Of a stretch of 64,000 nucleotides of DNA, positions 1-8,699 are shown one piece after another. Source of the DNA: Arthrobacter oryzae (GTDB lineage: Bacteria; Actinomycetota; Actinomycetes; Actinomycetales; Micrococcaceae); contig NZ_CP132204.1 in NCBI RefSeq assembly GCF_030718995.1, positions 744,001-808,000 of the forward strand, written 5' to 3'. Position numbers and translations under genes: made by a program. The notes beneath the pieces are model-generated. The model saw only the letters and a program-made list of their open reading frames with translations, was not told where the DNA came from and did not search any database. The number at the start of each line of letters is the position of its first letter. The stretch's first letter is position 1.

Positions 1-679
1 CGGGCAGCTTGGGACCGAAGGGCTGCGGGCGGCCGTTTTCCGCGATGAACTTTTCGGCCTGCTCGATGATCCAAAGCGAGTTCTGCTCTGCTTCTTCGCT
101 GGTGGCGCCCCAGGCGGTGATGCCGTGGCCGCCCAGGATGGTGCCGATGGCCTGCGGATTGGCGTCCTTGATCGCGGCGATGTCCAGGCCAAGCTGGAAA
201 CCGGGCCGGCGCCAGGGCACCCACACCACCTTGTTGCCGAAGATCTTGGTGGTCAGGGCCTCGCCGTCCACGGCGGTGGCGATCGCGATGCCGGAGTCCG
301 GGTGCAGGTGGTCCACATGGGCCGCGTCCACCAGGCCATGCATGGCGGTGTCGATCGACGGCGCGGCGCCGCCCTTGCCGTGCAGGCAGTAATCAAAAGC
401 GGCCACCATCTCATCTTCACGCTCAACGCCCGGGTAGACGTTCTTCAGGGCATTCAGCCGGTCCAGGCGGAGCACGGCGAGGTTCTGGGCCTTTAGCGTG
501 CCGAGGTCCCCGCCGGAGCCCTTGACCCAAAGCAGCTGAACGTCCTCGCCCGTGACGGGGTCCTTCTCGGTGCCCTTCGCCGAGGTGTTGCCGCCGGCGA
601 AGTTGGTGTTCCGATTGTCCGCACCCAGGCGGTTGGAACGGGAAATCAGGTCTTCAACAGTCTTGTTCGTGCTGCTCAT
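1..679 (-). CDS. rhaD: Rhamnulose-1-phosphate aldolase/short-chain dehydrogenase (N-terminal part)
   Basis: The frame is open on the minus strand from an ATG at 679 to the window edge, so only about 226 N-terminal residues are seen. It starts MSSTNKTVEDLI, has the GGNTSAKG segment of class II aldolases, and an HVDHLHPD segment whose histidines fit the zinc site. In Bacillus and actinobacteria this type (YuxG/RhaD-like) is normally an aldolase fused to a C-terminal SDR that oxidises lactaldehyde; that half would lie outside the window. It splits L-rhamnulose-1-phosphate into dihydroxyacetone phosphate and L-lactaldehyde. It starts 4 bases after the rhaI stop and is the third gene of the rhaM-rhaI-rhaD operon. 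No rhamnulokinase is in view. The bifunctional assignment is inferred from family knowledge. Confidence 0.88.
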   Translation of the reverse strand, partial: MSSTNKTVEDLISRSNRLGADNRNTNFAGGNTSAKGTEKDPVTGEDVQLLWVKGSGGDLGTLKAQNLAVLRLDRLNALKNVYPGVEREDEMVAAFDYCLHGKGGAAPSIDTAMHGLVDAAHVDHLHPDSGIAIATAVDGEALTTKIFGNKVVWVPWRRPGFQLGLDIAAIKDANPQAIGTILGGHGITAWGATSEEAEQNSLWIIEQAEKFIAENGRPQPFGPKLP

Positions 680-683
680 GCTC

Positions 684-1862
684 TTATGCGCCCCATCCGG
701 CTTGCTGGCCGCCGACGCGGTCCTCGTTGATCTGTTTCTGGTAACCGCTGGTCTTGAACGCGGCCATCGGGTCCGCGGGCAGACCGCGGGATTCACGCCA
801 CTGCGCCAGGGCCGGGCGGACGTCCGTGTAGAACGCGTCATTGAACACGGCGTTCGCAGCCAGGACATCCCCGGACCGCTGGGCCTCGCCCAGGGCAGCG
901 GTGTCCACCATGAGGGCACGCGCCGTCATTTCCTGCACGTTCAGGACCGAGCGGATCTGGCCCGGAATCTTCTCCTCCAGGTTGTGGCACTGGTCCAGCA
1001 TCAAAGCCACACCTGCATTCTCTCCTGCGGACTTGCCGAAGCCGCCGCCGCGGATGACCTCGTACATGATGCGGAACAGCTGGAACGGATCCGCGGCACC
1101 CACAATCAGGTCGTCATCGGCGTAGAAGCGCGAGTTGAAGTCAAAGGAACCCAGCTTGCCCAGGCGCAGCAGCTGCATCACGATGAACTCGATATTCGTG
1201 CCCGGAGCGTGGTGCCCGGTGTCCAGGCACACAAACGCCTTCTCCCCCAGGGCCAGGGTCTGGGCGTAGGAGGTGCCCCAGTCCGGGACGTCGGTGTGGT
1301 AGAAAGCCGGCTCGAAGAATTTGTACTCCAGCACCAGGCGCTGCTCCCCGCCCAGGCCGGCGTAGATCTCCTGCAGGGAATCCGCCAGCCGGTCCTGGCG
1401 GCCGCGCATGTCGTCCTGGCCCGGGTAGTTGGTGCCGTCCGCCAGCCAGATCTTCAGGTCCTTCGAGCCGGTGGCGTGCATGATCTCAATGCATTCCAGG
1501 TGGTGGTCGATAGCCCGGCGGCGGACGGACTCGTTGGAGGACGTCAGGGAACCGAACTTGTACTCGTCATCCTGGAAGGTGTTCGAGTTGATCGTCCCAA
1601 GGCCCACGCCGAGGCCTTCCGCGTACTCGCGCAGGACGGCGTAGTCGTCCACCTTGTCCCACGGAATGTGCAGCGCAACGGTGGGCGCCAGGCCCGTGAG
1701 CTCGTGCACTTTCGCGGCGTCCGCAATCTTCTCCAGCACCGTCCGCGGGGTGCCCGGCGTACCGAACACCTTGAAGCGCGTGCCTGAATTCCCATAGGCC
1801 CACGAGGGGACCTCGATGGCAAGCTCTCCGAGCCTGCCCAGCGCCGTTGCTACGTCATTCAT
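684..1862 (-). CDS. rhaI: L-rhamnose isomerase
   Basis: 392 residues, full length for the Pseudomonas stutzeri-type L-rhamnose isomerase (TIM barrel, metal dependent). It converts L-rhamnose to L-rhamnulose in the cytoplasm. Visible family segments include WAYGNSGTRFKVF near the start, HIPWDK, the metal-binding region LEYKFFEP, and CLDTGHHAPGTNIEF followed by DFNSRFYADDD. It sits between rhaM and rhaD on the same strand, 4 bases from rhaD. Expression should come from the promoter and operator at 2313-2369. Nothing looks truncated. Confidence 0.95.
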   Translation of the reverse strand: MNDVATALGRLGELAIEVPSWAYGNSGTRFKVFGTPGTPRTVLEKIADAAKVHELTGLAPTVALHIPWDKVDDYAVLREYAEGLGVGLGTINSNTFQDDEYKFGSLTSSNESVRRRAIDHHLECIEIMHATGSKDLKIWLADGTNYPGQDDMRGRQDRLADSLQEIYAGLGGEQRLVLEYKFFEPAFYHTDVPDWGTSYAQTLALGEKAFVCLDTGHHAPGTNIEFIVMQLLRLGKLGSFDFNSRFYADDDLIVGAADPFQLFRIMYEVIRGGGFGKSAGENAGVALMLDQCHNLEEKIPGQIRSVLNVQEMTARALMVDTAALGEAQRSGDVLAANAVFNDAFYTDVRPALAQWRESRGLPADPMAAFKTSGYQKQINEDRVGGQQAGWGA

Positions 1863-1940
1863 GATGGTTCTTTCCGATGTCTTGTGGTGCTGCGGTTTGG
1901 GGTGGTGGTGCTGCGGCCCCGCTGCTGGAGCCCGGGTGGA

Positions 1941-2288
1941 TCAGCTCGTCGTGGACTCCGCCGCCGCAAGCTGATCGTCAAGATTGAAGACTTCTTCGAG
2001 GACCAGGAACCCTTCGTCAGGGGCCTGGTCCGTGTTAGCGAACAATGTGGCCATTTCGGCCTGCCAACGTGCGTTGACTTCGGTGAGCGCCATCCGCGCC
2101 CGGACGGCGTCGAAATCGTCGCATTCCAGGTAGCCCACCAGCAGCCCGTCAGGGCCCAGGAAGAGCGAGTAGTTGTGCCAGCCCGCATCCTTCAGGGCCC
2201 GGAGCATGTCCGGCCAGACGGCGGCGTGCCGGCGCCTGTACTCATCGATCAGTCCGGGTTGGACCGAGGAGCGAAAACACACCCTCAT
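1941..2288 (-). CDS. rhaM: L-rhamnose mutarotase
   Basis: 115 residues, slightly longer than the usual ~104 because of a polar tail (LAAAESTTS). It interconverts the alpha and beta anomers of L-rhamnose, feeding the isomerase. The RhaM core is clear: EYRRRHAAVWPDM with the conserved His, then WHNYSLFL and LVGYLECDDFD. An AGGAG ribosome site lies 9 bases before the ATG at 2288. It is the first gene of the rhamnose operon, 45 bases downstream of a candidate start site controlled by the palindrome at 2313-2343. Confidence 0.93.
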   Translation of the reverse strand: MRVCFRSSVQPGLIDEYRRRHAAVWPDMLRALKDAGWHNYSLFLGPDGLLVGYLECDDFDAVRARMALTEVNARWQAEMATLFANTDQAPDEGFLVLEEVFNLDDQLAAAESTTS

Positions 2289-2312
2289 CTGCGACTCTCC
2301 TGAATTTCAAAT

Positions 2313-2369
2313 CTTTGAATCGTTTCATTGTTACGATTCAAAGTACTCTTGAAGTCGAGTAGGTGTCAA
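2313..2369 (-). promoter_or_regulatory. rhaMID promoter with LacI-type operator
   Basis: On the minus strand TTGACA (2369-2364), an 18-base spacer and TACTTT (2345-2340) form a good promoter. Across and just downstream of the -10 lies a perfect inverted repeat: CTTTGAATCG (2313-2322), 11 bases, CGATTCAAAG (2334-2343). Read another way it is two abutting 12-mers, TGAATCGTTTCA (2316-2327) and TGTTACGATTCA (2329-2340), both fitting TGWAWCGWTWCA. The placement fits repression by the divergent LacI-type protein. The regulator-site pairing is inference. Confidence 0.75.
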
Positions 2370-2514
2370 GCAATTGTCAGTGGATGAAAAGGGTTCATCC
2401 GGCCGCATGCCGTTTCGCTGGCCGGGGAACACGGGCCGGGCACGGACAATTGGGCCGGGGGGTTTGATCCAGGCGGTTGCACCCGCCGCCCCGCACGAGA
2501 GAGCTTGGAGAAAC

Positions 2515-3546
2515 ATGTCACGGTCAGCCAGCATCAAAGATGTTGCGAACCATGCCCGCGTGGCGGTGGGAACGGTGTCCAATGTCCTGAACTACCCGGA
2601 CCGGGTGTCGCAGCGGACCAAGGAACGGGTTCTGCAGGCCATCGACGAGCTCGGCTTCATACGCAATGACGCCGCCCGCCAGCTCCGTGCCGGCCACAGC
2701 CGCACCATCGGCCTGATAGTCCTCGATGTCGGCAACCCCTTCTTCACGTCCGTGGTCCGCGCCGCCGAGGATGCTGCCGCCCTGCAGGGAAGCGCCGTCC
2801 TGCTCGGGGACAGCGGGCACGACGCGGGACGCGAGTCGAACTACATCGACCTCTTCCAGGAGCAGCGGGTCCAGGGCCTGCTGATTTCGCCGGTGGGCGA
2901 CGTCACCGAACGGCTCGACCAGCTCCGCGAACGCGGCGTGCCCACGGTCCTGGTGGACCGGCTCGCCGATGAGGCGAAGTACAGTTCAGTTTCCGTCGAC
3001 GACGACGCCGGCGGTTACCTTGCGGCGCGGCACCTGCTGGACATCGGCCGCCGTCGGCTGGCGTTCGTGGGAGGCCCGACGTCGATACGCCAGGTGGCTG
3101 ACCGCCTCCAGGGGGCGCAGCGCGCCGTCGCCGAAGTTCCGGACGCGTCATTGGAGGTGCTGGATTCCGCAGGGCAAACGGTGCTGGCGGGCCGCGGCGT
3201 GGGCGACCAGCTGGCCCGCCGCAGCGCCGGGGAACTTCCGGACGGCGTGTTTTGCGCCAACGACCTGCTGGCGCTCGGCGTGATGCAGTCCCTCACCATG
3301 CTGCGCACGCTGCGGATCCCGGAGGACATCGCCCTGATCGGCTACGACGACATCGATTTCGCCGTGTCCGCCGTGGTGCCGCTGTCCTCGATCCGGCAGC
3401 CCACGGAAGCACTCGGACGGACCGCCATCGAGCTGCTGGCCGAGGAACTGGAATCCGACAAGCCCAAGCACCGGGCAGTGATCTTCACGCCGGAACTTGT
3501 GGTGCGCCAAAGCACCGCCGGCCCCGAGGCCGCCACCGCTGCCTGA
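2515..3546 (+). CDS. LacI-family regulator, probable rhamnose repressor
   Basis: 343 residues. The N-terminal HTH covers about residues 5-55 (IKDVANHARVAVGTVSNVLN), followed by a periplasmic-binding-protein-like effector domain starting RTIGLIVLDVGNPFF. The ATG at 2515 is chosen because GGAG precedes it and the HTH begins at once; an upstream in-frame ATG at 2374 would add 47 residues unlike the family. It is divergent from rhaM, with the perfect palindrome at 2313-2343 between them. The same half-sites occur near the RG-I importer, GH78 and GH42 genes, so this is the likely local rhamnose regulator. Rhamnose operons in enterobacteria use AraC-type activators, so a LacI repressor is a different solution. 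The ligand is inferred. Confidence 0.85.
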   Translation: MSRSASIKDVANHARVAVGTVSNVLNYPDRVSQRTKERVLQAIDELGFIRNDAARQLRAGHSRTIGLIVLDVGNPFFTSVVRAAEDAAALQGSAVLLGDSGHDAGRESNYIDLFQEQRVQGLLISPVGDVTERLDQLRERGVPTVLVDRLADEAKYSSVSVDDDAGGYLAARHLLDIGRRRLAFVGGPTSIRQVADRLQGAQRAVAEVPDASLEVLDSAGQTVLAGRGVGDQLARRSAGELPDGVFCANDLLALGVMQSLTMLRTLRIPEDIALIGYDDIDFAVSAVVPLSSIRQPTEALGRTAIELLAEELESDKPKHRAVIFTPELVVRQSTAGPEAATAA

Positions 3547-3647
3547 CGCGGGAGGGAGGCACTGGGAGTACGTGTATCAGCAGGCCCTTCCGCGCCGGGA
3601 CCGGCGCCTGTTGGATGGACAGAAGTCACCAGGAAAGGAACGCCCCC

Positions 3648-4372
3648 ATGGCTGCATGGCTCATCACAGGATGCTCCACCGGACTCGGCCGTGCCCTCGC
3701 CCAGGCGGTGCTCGCCCGCGGCCACAACGCCGTCGTCACCGCCCGGAACGCGGCCACGCTTGAGGACATCGCGGCTGCGTACCCCGACACGGCGCTTGCT
3801 ACCGCTCCGCCGTGGAAGAAGCGGACGACGCCGACATCCGGCAGTTGTTCGACACGAACGTTTTCGGCGCCGTCGACATGATCAAGGCAGTCCTCCCGGA
3901 CATGCGAGCCAAGCGGGCCGGGTCAATCCTGAACATCTCCTCCATCGGAGCGCGCATCTCGCCTGCCGGATCGGGCTACTACTCGGCAACCAAGGCGGCC
4001 CTGGAGGGCCTGTCCGGATCCCTCCACAAGGAACTGCAGCCGCTCGGCATCAATGTCACCGTCATTGAACCGGGCGCCTTCCGCACGGACTTCGCCGGCC
4101 GCTCACTCACCCAGTCGGCGACGCCGATCGATGATTACGCGGAGACGGCCGGGAAACGGCGCAAGGAGAACGACACCGTCCACGGCACCCAGCCGGGGGA
4201 TCCTGCCAAGGCGGCGGAGGCCATCCTGGCCGTCACAGAAAGTCCGAACCCGCCGTCGCTGATGGTGCTCGGCAGGGACGCGTTCAACGCCTTTGCCGCC
4301 GTCGCCGAAGCGGAGCGCACGGAACTGGACAAGTGGCGGGACCTCAGCCTCAGCACCGGGATCGAGGGCTGA
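3648..4372 (+). pseudogene. Short-chain dehydrogenase, inactivated by internal deletion and frameshift
   Basis: An SDR split over two frames. From the ATG at 3648 (preceded by AGGAAAGG) the first frame reads MAAWLITGCSTGLGRALAQ, the cofactor-binding start, through YPDTALA near 3800. The second frame picks up at 3800 with YRSAVEEADDADIRQLF and continues to the stop at 4372, including the SGYYSATKAALEG active-site region. Missing between them is the stretch holding the aspartate after beta-strand 3 and the NNAG motif, roughly 35-40 codons, and the remaining length is out of frame. The simplest reading is one deletion joined at about 3799/3800. The last part could still be translated from internal starts but would lack the Rossmann core. 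A sequencing or assembly error is possible but would have to remove over 100 bases. Confidence 0.82.
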
Positions 4373-4375
4373 GCG

Positions 4376-5344
4376 ATGGAGTACACCCGACTGGGCCAGT
4401 CCGGCCTGAAAGTCAGCCGCATCGCGCTGGGCTGCATGAGTTTCGGCGACACGTCCCAGGGCTTCAATGAATGGGCGCTCGGCGACGCGGAAGCGGAGCC
4501 GGTCTTCCGCCAGGCCGTGGAGCTGGGCATCACGTTCTGGGACACCGCCAATGTCTACGGTTTCGGCAGCTCCGAGGAAATCGTCGGGCGCGCCATCAGG
4601 AAGTACACCCGCCGGGAGGACGTGGTGCTCGCCACCAAGGTGCATTTCAAGATGCACGACGGCCCGGGCGGATCCGGCCTGTCGCGCAAAGCCGTCATGG
4701 AACAGGTGGATGCGTCGTTGTCCCGCCTCGGGACGGACTACGTGGACCTCTACCAGATCCATCGCTTCGATCCCGAGGTGCCGATCGAGGAAACGATGGA
4801 GGCCCTCCACGACGTGGTGAAGGCCGGCAAGGCACGGTACATCGGAGCGTCGTCGATGTGGGCGTGGCAGTTCGCCAAGATGCAGCACACCGCCAGCCTG
4901 CACGGCTGGACCAGGTTTGTCTCGATGCAAAACCAGTACAGCCTCATGCAGCGGGAGGAGGAACGCGAGATGTTCCCGCTCCTGGCCGACCAGGGCGTGG
5001 GCAGCATCCCGTGGAGCCCGCTTGCCAAGGGGCGGCTCGCCCGGCCCTGGGGCGAACACACCAAGCGCGCGGACACGGATCCGATGCAGCGCCGGTTCTT
5101 CAGCGATGACGACCAGCCCATCGCCGATGCCGTGCAGCGCGTCGCCCAGGAACAGGGCGTGCCCATGGCCCAGGTGGCCCTGGCATGGGTGCTGCGCAAC
5201 CCCTCCGTGGCCGCCCCCATCGTGGGAGCGACCAAGAGCCGCCACCTCAGCGATGCCGCCGCCGCCCTCGACATCCAGCTCACCGAAGAACAGGTGGGCC
5301 GGCTGGAGGGGGCGTACACCCCGCGGATGCCCACCGGGTACTGA
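4376..5344 (+). CDS. Aldo/keto reductase
   Basis: 322 residues, full length. An NAD(P)H-dependent AKR of the Tas/YajO/potassium-channel-beta-like class with the catalytic tetrad visible: Asp56 and Tyr61 in WDTANVY, Lys88 in LATK, His129 in YQIH. The C-terminal cofactor region IVGATKSRHL is present. The ATG lies 3 bases after the stop of the broken SDR, so the pair was once translationally linked. It would reduce a sugar or aldehyde carbonyl in the cytosol; the substrate cannot be read. A terminator-like hairpin follows immediately. Confidence 0.9.
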   Translation: MEYTRLGQSGLKVSRIALGCMSFGDTSQGFNEWALGDAEAEPVFRQAVELGITFWDTANVYGFGSSEEIVGRAIRKYTRREDVVLATKVHFKMHDGPGGSGLSRKAVMEQVDASLSRLGTDYVDLYQIHRFDPEVPIEETMEALHDVVKAGKARYIGASSMWAWQFAKMQHTASLHGWTRFVSMQNQYSLMQREEEREMFPLLADQGVGSIPWSPLAKGRLARPWGEHTKRADTDPMQRRFFSDDDQPIADAVQRVAQEQGVPMAQVALAWVLRNPSVAAPIVGATKSRHLSDAAAALDIQLTEEQVGRLEGAYTPRMPTGY

Positions 5345-5372
5345 ACCGGCACCGGACGGCAAGGCCGGTTTT
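5344..5372. terminator. Candidate intrinsic terminator
   Basis: Inverted repeat AACCGGC (5344-5350) and GCCGGTT (5364-5370) with a 13-base loop, ending in a short T run at 5369-5372. It lies between the convergent aldo/keto reductase and DUF1961 genes and overlaps the last base of the former's stop. The short U tract makes it only moderately convincing. Confidence 0.5.
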
Positions 5373-5383
5373 CGCGGCGAGGG

Positions 5384-6055
5384 CTAGATTTTCTCGACCG
5401 TGAGGTCCCGGTAGGCGGCCCGGAGCGGTGCCATCTGCCGGAACCCGAGGTAGCCCCCGCCAAGGACCTTGTCCGAGGAGTCCCGCCACGCAAACAGCGG
5501 CAGTCCGTTGATGGAGAACCGCACGCGCGGCCCGTCCTTCACGAGTTCCATGCGGTAGAAATCCGTGGCGTCTTCCGCGGGCGGCAGCGGGTCCGCACCC
5601 TGGGCCACCAGCTCGAAACCGGCGCTCTTCCGCAGGTTGCAGGTACGGAAGGCCCGTTCGGAGGCGTACTTGTGCCGGAAGTAGGAAACGTGGAGGGCGT
5701 TGATGTCGCCCGAATGGTACTGCGGGTAGTAGCCGGTGCGCGGCGCGAGGTCCGCCGAAAACAGGTCCTGTCCCCCTTGGCCCGTTGCCGAAAAGAACAG
5801 CATGGCCAGCCCCGGCTCCGCGAGGGGCAGGAACTCCCAGGTGATCCGGATGCCGTCCGGGAACTCCACCGGGCACCAGAAGGTCCAGTGGGCGTGGTCG
5901 CCGAATTCCCCGTCGTCCAGGGAGCCGGAGAGTTCGAGCGCGCCGTCGCGGGCACCCAGGCTGAGCGGTCCTTCCGCCACCCAGCCAGACACGTCCGCCG
6001 GTCCGGCCAGGGGGTTGCTGTACAGAGTGCCCGTGGCGGCCGGTGGCGTCCCCAC
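5384..6055 (-). CDS. DUF1961 family protein (YesU-like)
   Basis: 223 residues, GTG start at 6055 directly after the stop of the preceding esterase gene. The protein fits DUF1961, a concanavalin-like beta-sandwich family whose Bacillus member YesU sits in the rhamnogalacturonan cluster. Visible segments are HAHWTFWCPVEFPDGIRITWEF, TGYYPQYHSGDINALHVSYF and a C-terminal LGGGYLGFRQM typical of glucanase-like sandwiches. There is no signal peptide, so it acts in the cytoplasm. Binding or hydrolysing an RG-I oligosaccharide is plausible, but the activity is unknown. The gene ends the RG-I transcription unit. Confidence 0.8.
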   Translation of the reverse strand: MGTPPAATGTLYSNPLAGPADVSGWVAEGPLSLGARDGALELSGSLDDGEFGDHAHWTFWCPVEFPDGIRITWEFLPLAEPGLAMLFFSATGQGGQDLFSADLAPRTGYYPQYHSGDINALHVSYFRHKYASERAFRTCNLRKSAGFELVAQGADPLPPAEDATDFYRMELVKDGPRVRFSINGLPLFAWRDSSDKVLGGGYLGFRQMAPLRAAYRDLTVEKI

Positions 6056-6796
6056 CTAGCCGCGCCCCGCCGTCGTGAGTCCCGCCGTCGTGCTTTCACG
6101 GGATCCCGGCTTCTCACGGGAGCCCGGCCGGGCATCCGGCCCGAAGCCGAACAGCCCGAGCTGCCTGGCAACTTCCCCGGCGACCAGGGACGCGCCACGC
6201 CGGGAGAAATGCGTGTTGTCCGTCAGCCCGGCCGGCCAGTGCGCGTGCTCGCCGGAGCCGAAATGGCAGAACAGCGACGTCGATTCCTCAACTCCCAGCT
6301 GCATGTACAGGGACCGGGTCCAGGCGTTGAGGTCCACGACGGCGACGTGCAGTTCGAGTGCGATCTCGCGGACCACTTCGGGATAGTCCTCAAGGCTTTC
6401 CTCCAGGCTGGCTTGGACACCGGCGCCCGGGCCGGCCAGGAAGTGCCGGCGCTCCACCGGCGTGCAGAGCACCGGCACCGCGCCGTGTTCCCGGACCTCC
6501 GCCACCATGCGGCGGAGGTTGGCCGCGTAGCCGGTCCTGGCTGCGAGGTGGGGGCGCTTCTGGTCGTTGTGGCCGAACTGGATGAGCACCAGGTCGCCCG
6601 CCCCGGCAGTTTCGAGGAGCTGCCCCCAGAGCCCGTCTTCGCGGAAGGATTCGGTGCTGGCCCCGCCTTTGGCGAAGTTGTGCACGGCGGCCCAGGCGTA
6701 GACATACCGGGGCAGCCGGGCGCCCCAGCCGCTCATGGGGTACTCGTGGGTGGGACAGTTGGCCACCGTGGAATCGCCGGCGAGCAGGATTTTCAT
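6056..6796 (-). CDS. Rhamnogalacturonan acetylesterase-like GDSL/SGNH hydrolase
   Basis: 246 residues from the ATG at 6796; the frame continues upstream, but the family start KILLAGDST lies here. SGNH blocks are clear: Ser9 in GDST, Gly in KGGAST, Asn77 in FGHND, and the Asp193-His196 pair in DNTHFS. The order matches rhamnogalacturonan acetylesterases (RhgT/YesY type), which remove acetyl groups from GalA of the RG-I backbone. There is no signal peptide, so it would work on imported oligosaccharides. It lies 56 bases downstream of the LplC-like permease gene and abuts the DUF1961 gene. Confidence 0.87.
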   Translation of the reverse strand: MKILLAGDSTVANCPTHEYPMSGWGARLPRYVYAWAAVHNFAKGGASTESFREDGLWGQLLETAGAGDLVLIQFGHNDQKRPHLAARTGYAANLRRMVAEVREHGAVPVLCTPVERRHFLAGPGAGVQASLEESLEDYPEVVREIALELHVAVVDLNAWTRSLYMQLGVEESTSLFCHFGSGEHAHWPAGLTDNTHFSRRGASLVAGEVARQLGLFGFGPDARPGSREKPGSRESTTAGLTTAGRG

Positions 6797-6852
6797 GCTG
6801 TGCTTTCTGTTGGAGTGGATGCCTGTGCCTTCAGGGCCGTGCGGGTGCCGGC

Positions 6853-7725
6853 TCAGCCCTTGACGGAGCCGATCAGCAGGCCCTTGGCGAAATGCTTCTG
6901 CAGGAACGGGTAGAAGATCAGGATGGGCAGTGTGGCCACCACAATCACGGCGAATTTGATGCCCTGTTCGGGCGGGATGTAGTTCGGATCCACGTTGCCC
7001 GTGCCGAGGAGGTCGCTGGACGCGGTGACCTGGCGCAGGTACATCTGCAGGGTCCACTTGGAGTTGTCGCTCAGGTACAGCAGTGGCGACATGAAGTCGT
7101 TCCAGATGCCCACGGCATAGAACAGCGCGAACGTGGCCAGCACCGGTTTGGACAGCGGCAGCAGGATCCGCCAGAGGATCCCGATTTCCGTGGCGCCGTC
7201 CATCTTGGCGGACTCTTCCAGCTCGGCGGGGAGCTCCTGGAAGAAGTTCTTGATGATGATCAGGCTGAACGGGTTGATCGCAGCAGGCAGGATCAGCGCC
7301 CAGTAGCTGTTGAGCAGGCCGAGGTCTTTGATCAGCAGGAACGTGGGAATCATGCCGCCGGAGAACACCATGGCAAAAACCACCAGGGACAGGATCAGCT
7401 GCCGGCCGCGCAGGTTCCGCTTGGCCAGCGGGTAGGCCATGGTGACTGTCAGGACCAGCTGGACCACGGTGCCCACTGCCGTGACCAGCACGGTAGTGAC
7501 CAGCGCCCGGATGAACGCGGGGGTGGAGAAGATGTACTCGTAGGAGCCCAGGCTGAACTGCTCCGGCCAGACGAAGAAGGCCCGGCGGGTGATCTCCGCT
7601 TCGGTGGCAAAGGAGCCGGCGAACACGTAGACGAAGGGCAGCAGCGTCAGGACGCCGATCAGCACCAGGAAGACGTAGTTGGCGGCGTCGAAGATCCGGC
7701 CGCCGGTGGTGTTGTGAATCTTCAT
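6853..7725 (-). CDS. Carbohydrate ABC transporter permease (LplC/YtcP-like)
   Basis: 290 residues with about six membrane segments. The EAA loop region (ELEESAKMDGATEIGILWRILLPL) is where the shared ATPase docks. The Met-first signature and the C-terminal YPFLQKHFAKGLLIGSVKG ending are those of LplC/YtcP-type permeases, which import oligosaccharides such as rhamnogalacturonan and alginate fragments. Its ATG overlaps the stop of the partner permease by one base (TAATG). No ATPase gene is nearby; a shared MsiK-like ATPase is likely encoded elsewhere. Confidence 0.92.
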   Translation of the reverse strand: MKIHNTTGGRIFDAANYVFLVLIGVLTLLPFVYVFAGSFATEAEITRRAFFVWPEQFSLGSYEYIFSTPAFIRALVTTVLVTAVGTVVQLVLTVTMAYPLAKRNLRGRQLILSLVVFAMVFSGGMIPTFLLIKDLGLLNSYWALILPAAINPFSLIIIKNFFQELPAELEESAKMDGATEIGILWRILLPLSKPVLATFALFYAVGIWNDFMSPLLYLSDNSKWTLQMYLRQVTASSDLLGTGNVDPNYIPPEQGIKFAVIVVATLPILIFYPFLQKHFAKGLLIGSVKG

Positions 7726-8699
7726 TAGAACAGTCCGCTCTGGTTGAATCGCTTGGCCAGCCAGTTGGTGCCGAAGATCAGCACAATGCCCACCAGGGAT
7801 TTGAAGAGTCCGACGGCGGTGCTGTAGCTGTAGGCGCCCTGGGTGATGCCCACGAAGTACACGTAGGTATCGAAGACGTCGGCCACGCTCCGGTTGAGGG
7901 CGTTGGTCATGAGGTAGATCTGTTCGAAGCCGGTGTTCAGCATCTGCCCGATCGCAAGGATGAGCATCACGATGATGGTGGAGCGGATGCCCGGCAGCGT
8001 GATGTGCCAGACCCGGCGGAACCGGCCGGCGCCGTCGATGATGGCGGCCTCGTACTGGTCCTGGTCGACGGTGGCCAGGGCAGCCAGGAAGATGATGGTT
8101 CCCCAGCCGGTGTTCTTCCAGATTTCCTGGAGCACAATGAGCGGCCGGAACCAGTTCGGATCGGACAGGAAGTCGATGTTGGTGCCCAGCGCGGAGTTGA
8201 GGAACAGGAACAGCGGCCCGAAGTCCAGCGCGAACAGCAGGAAGCTCAGCGACGCCACGATGGTCCAGGACAGGAAGTGCGGGATGTAGACAAGCGTCTG
8301 GACCGTGCGCTTGAGGATCGAGAGGCGGACCTCATTGAGCAGCAGCGCCAGCACGATGGTCAACGGAAACGCGATGCCCAGGTTCAGGAATGCCAGGATC
8401 AGGGTGTTGCCCAGCAGCCGGCCGAAGTCCGGGTTGGAGAAGAAGTCCTGGAAATGCTGGAACCCCACCCACGGGCTGGCGTTGACGCCCAGGAACGGAA
8501 CGTAGTCCTTGAAGGCAATGCTGACCCCGTACATGGGGGCGTACCGGAAGACGGCAAAGTAGATGACGCCCGGGAGCAGGAGAAGGTAGAGCCACTTGTA
8601 GTGAGCGAAGTGGACGGCGAAACGGCGTCGCCGCCCCGGGGCAGGCGCGGGTGGCGGCGCCTGCTCCGGGGCTTTGACGTCAAGGGCGGACGTTGTCAC
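7725..8699 (-). CDS. Carbohydrate ABC transporter permease (LplB-like)
   Basis: 324 residues. The GTG at 8699 is chosen because it overlaps the upstream stop (GTGA), although the frame extends a further 21 codons into the binding-protein gene. A Pro-rich cytoplasmic N-terminus (APEQAPPPAPAPG) precedes about six transmembrane helices starting YLLLLPGVIYFAVF. The EAA loop (YEAAIIDGAGRFRRVWHITLP) contacts the ATPase. It pairs with the permease just downstream to form the channel of an oligosaccharide importer, probably for RG-I fragments given the neighbours. Confidence 0.92.
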   Translation of the reverse strand: MTTSALDVKAPEQAPPPAPAPGRRRRFAVHFAHYKWLYLLLLPGVIYFAVFRYAPMYGVSIAFKDYVPFLGVNASPWVGFQHFQDFFSNPDFGRLLGNTLILAFLNLGIAFPLTIVLALLLNEVRLSILKRTVQTLVYIPHFLSWTIVASLSFLLFALDFGPLFLFLNSALGTNIDFLSDPNWFRPLIVLQEIWKNTGWGTIIFLAALATVDQDQYEAAIIDGAGRFRRVWHITLPGIRSTIIVMLILAIGQMLNTGFEQIYLMTNALNRSVADVFDTYVYFVGITQGAYSYSTAVGLFKSLVGIVLIFGTNWLAKRFNQSGLF

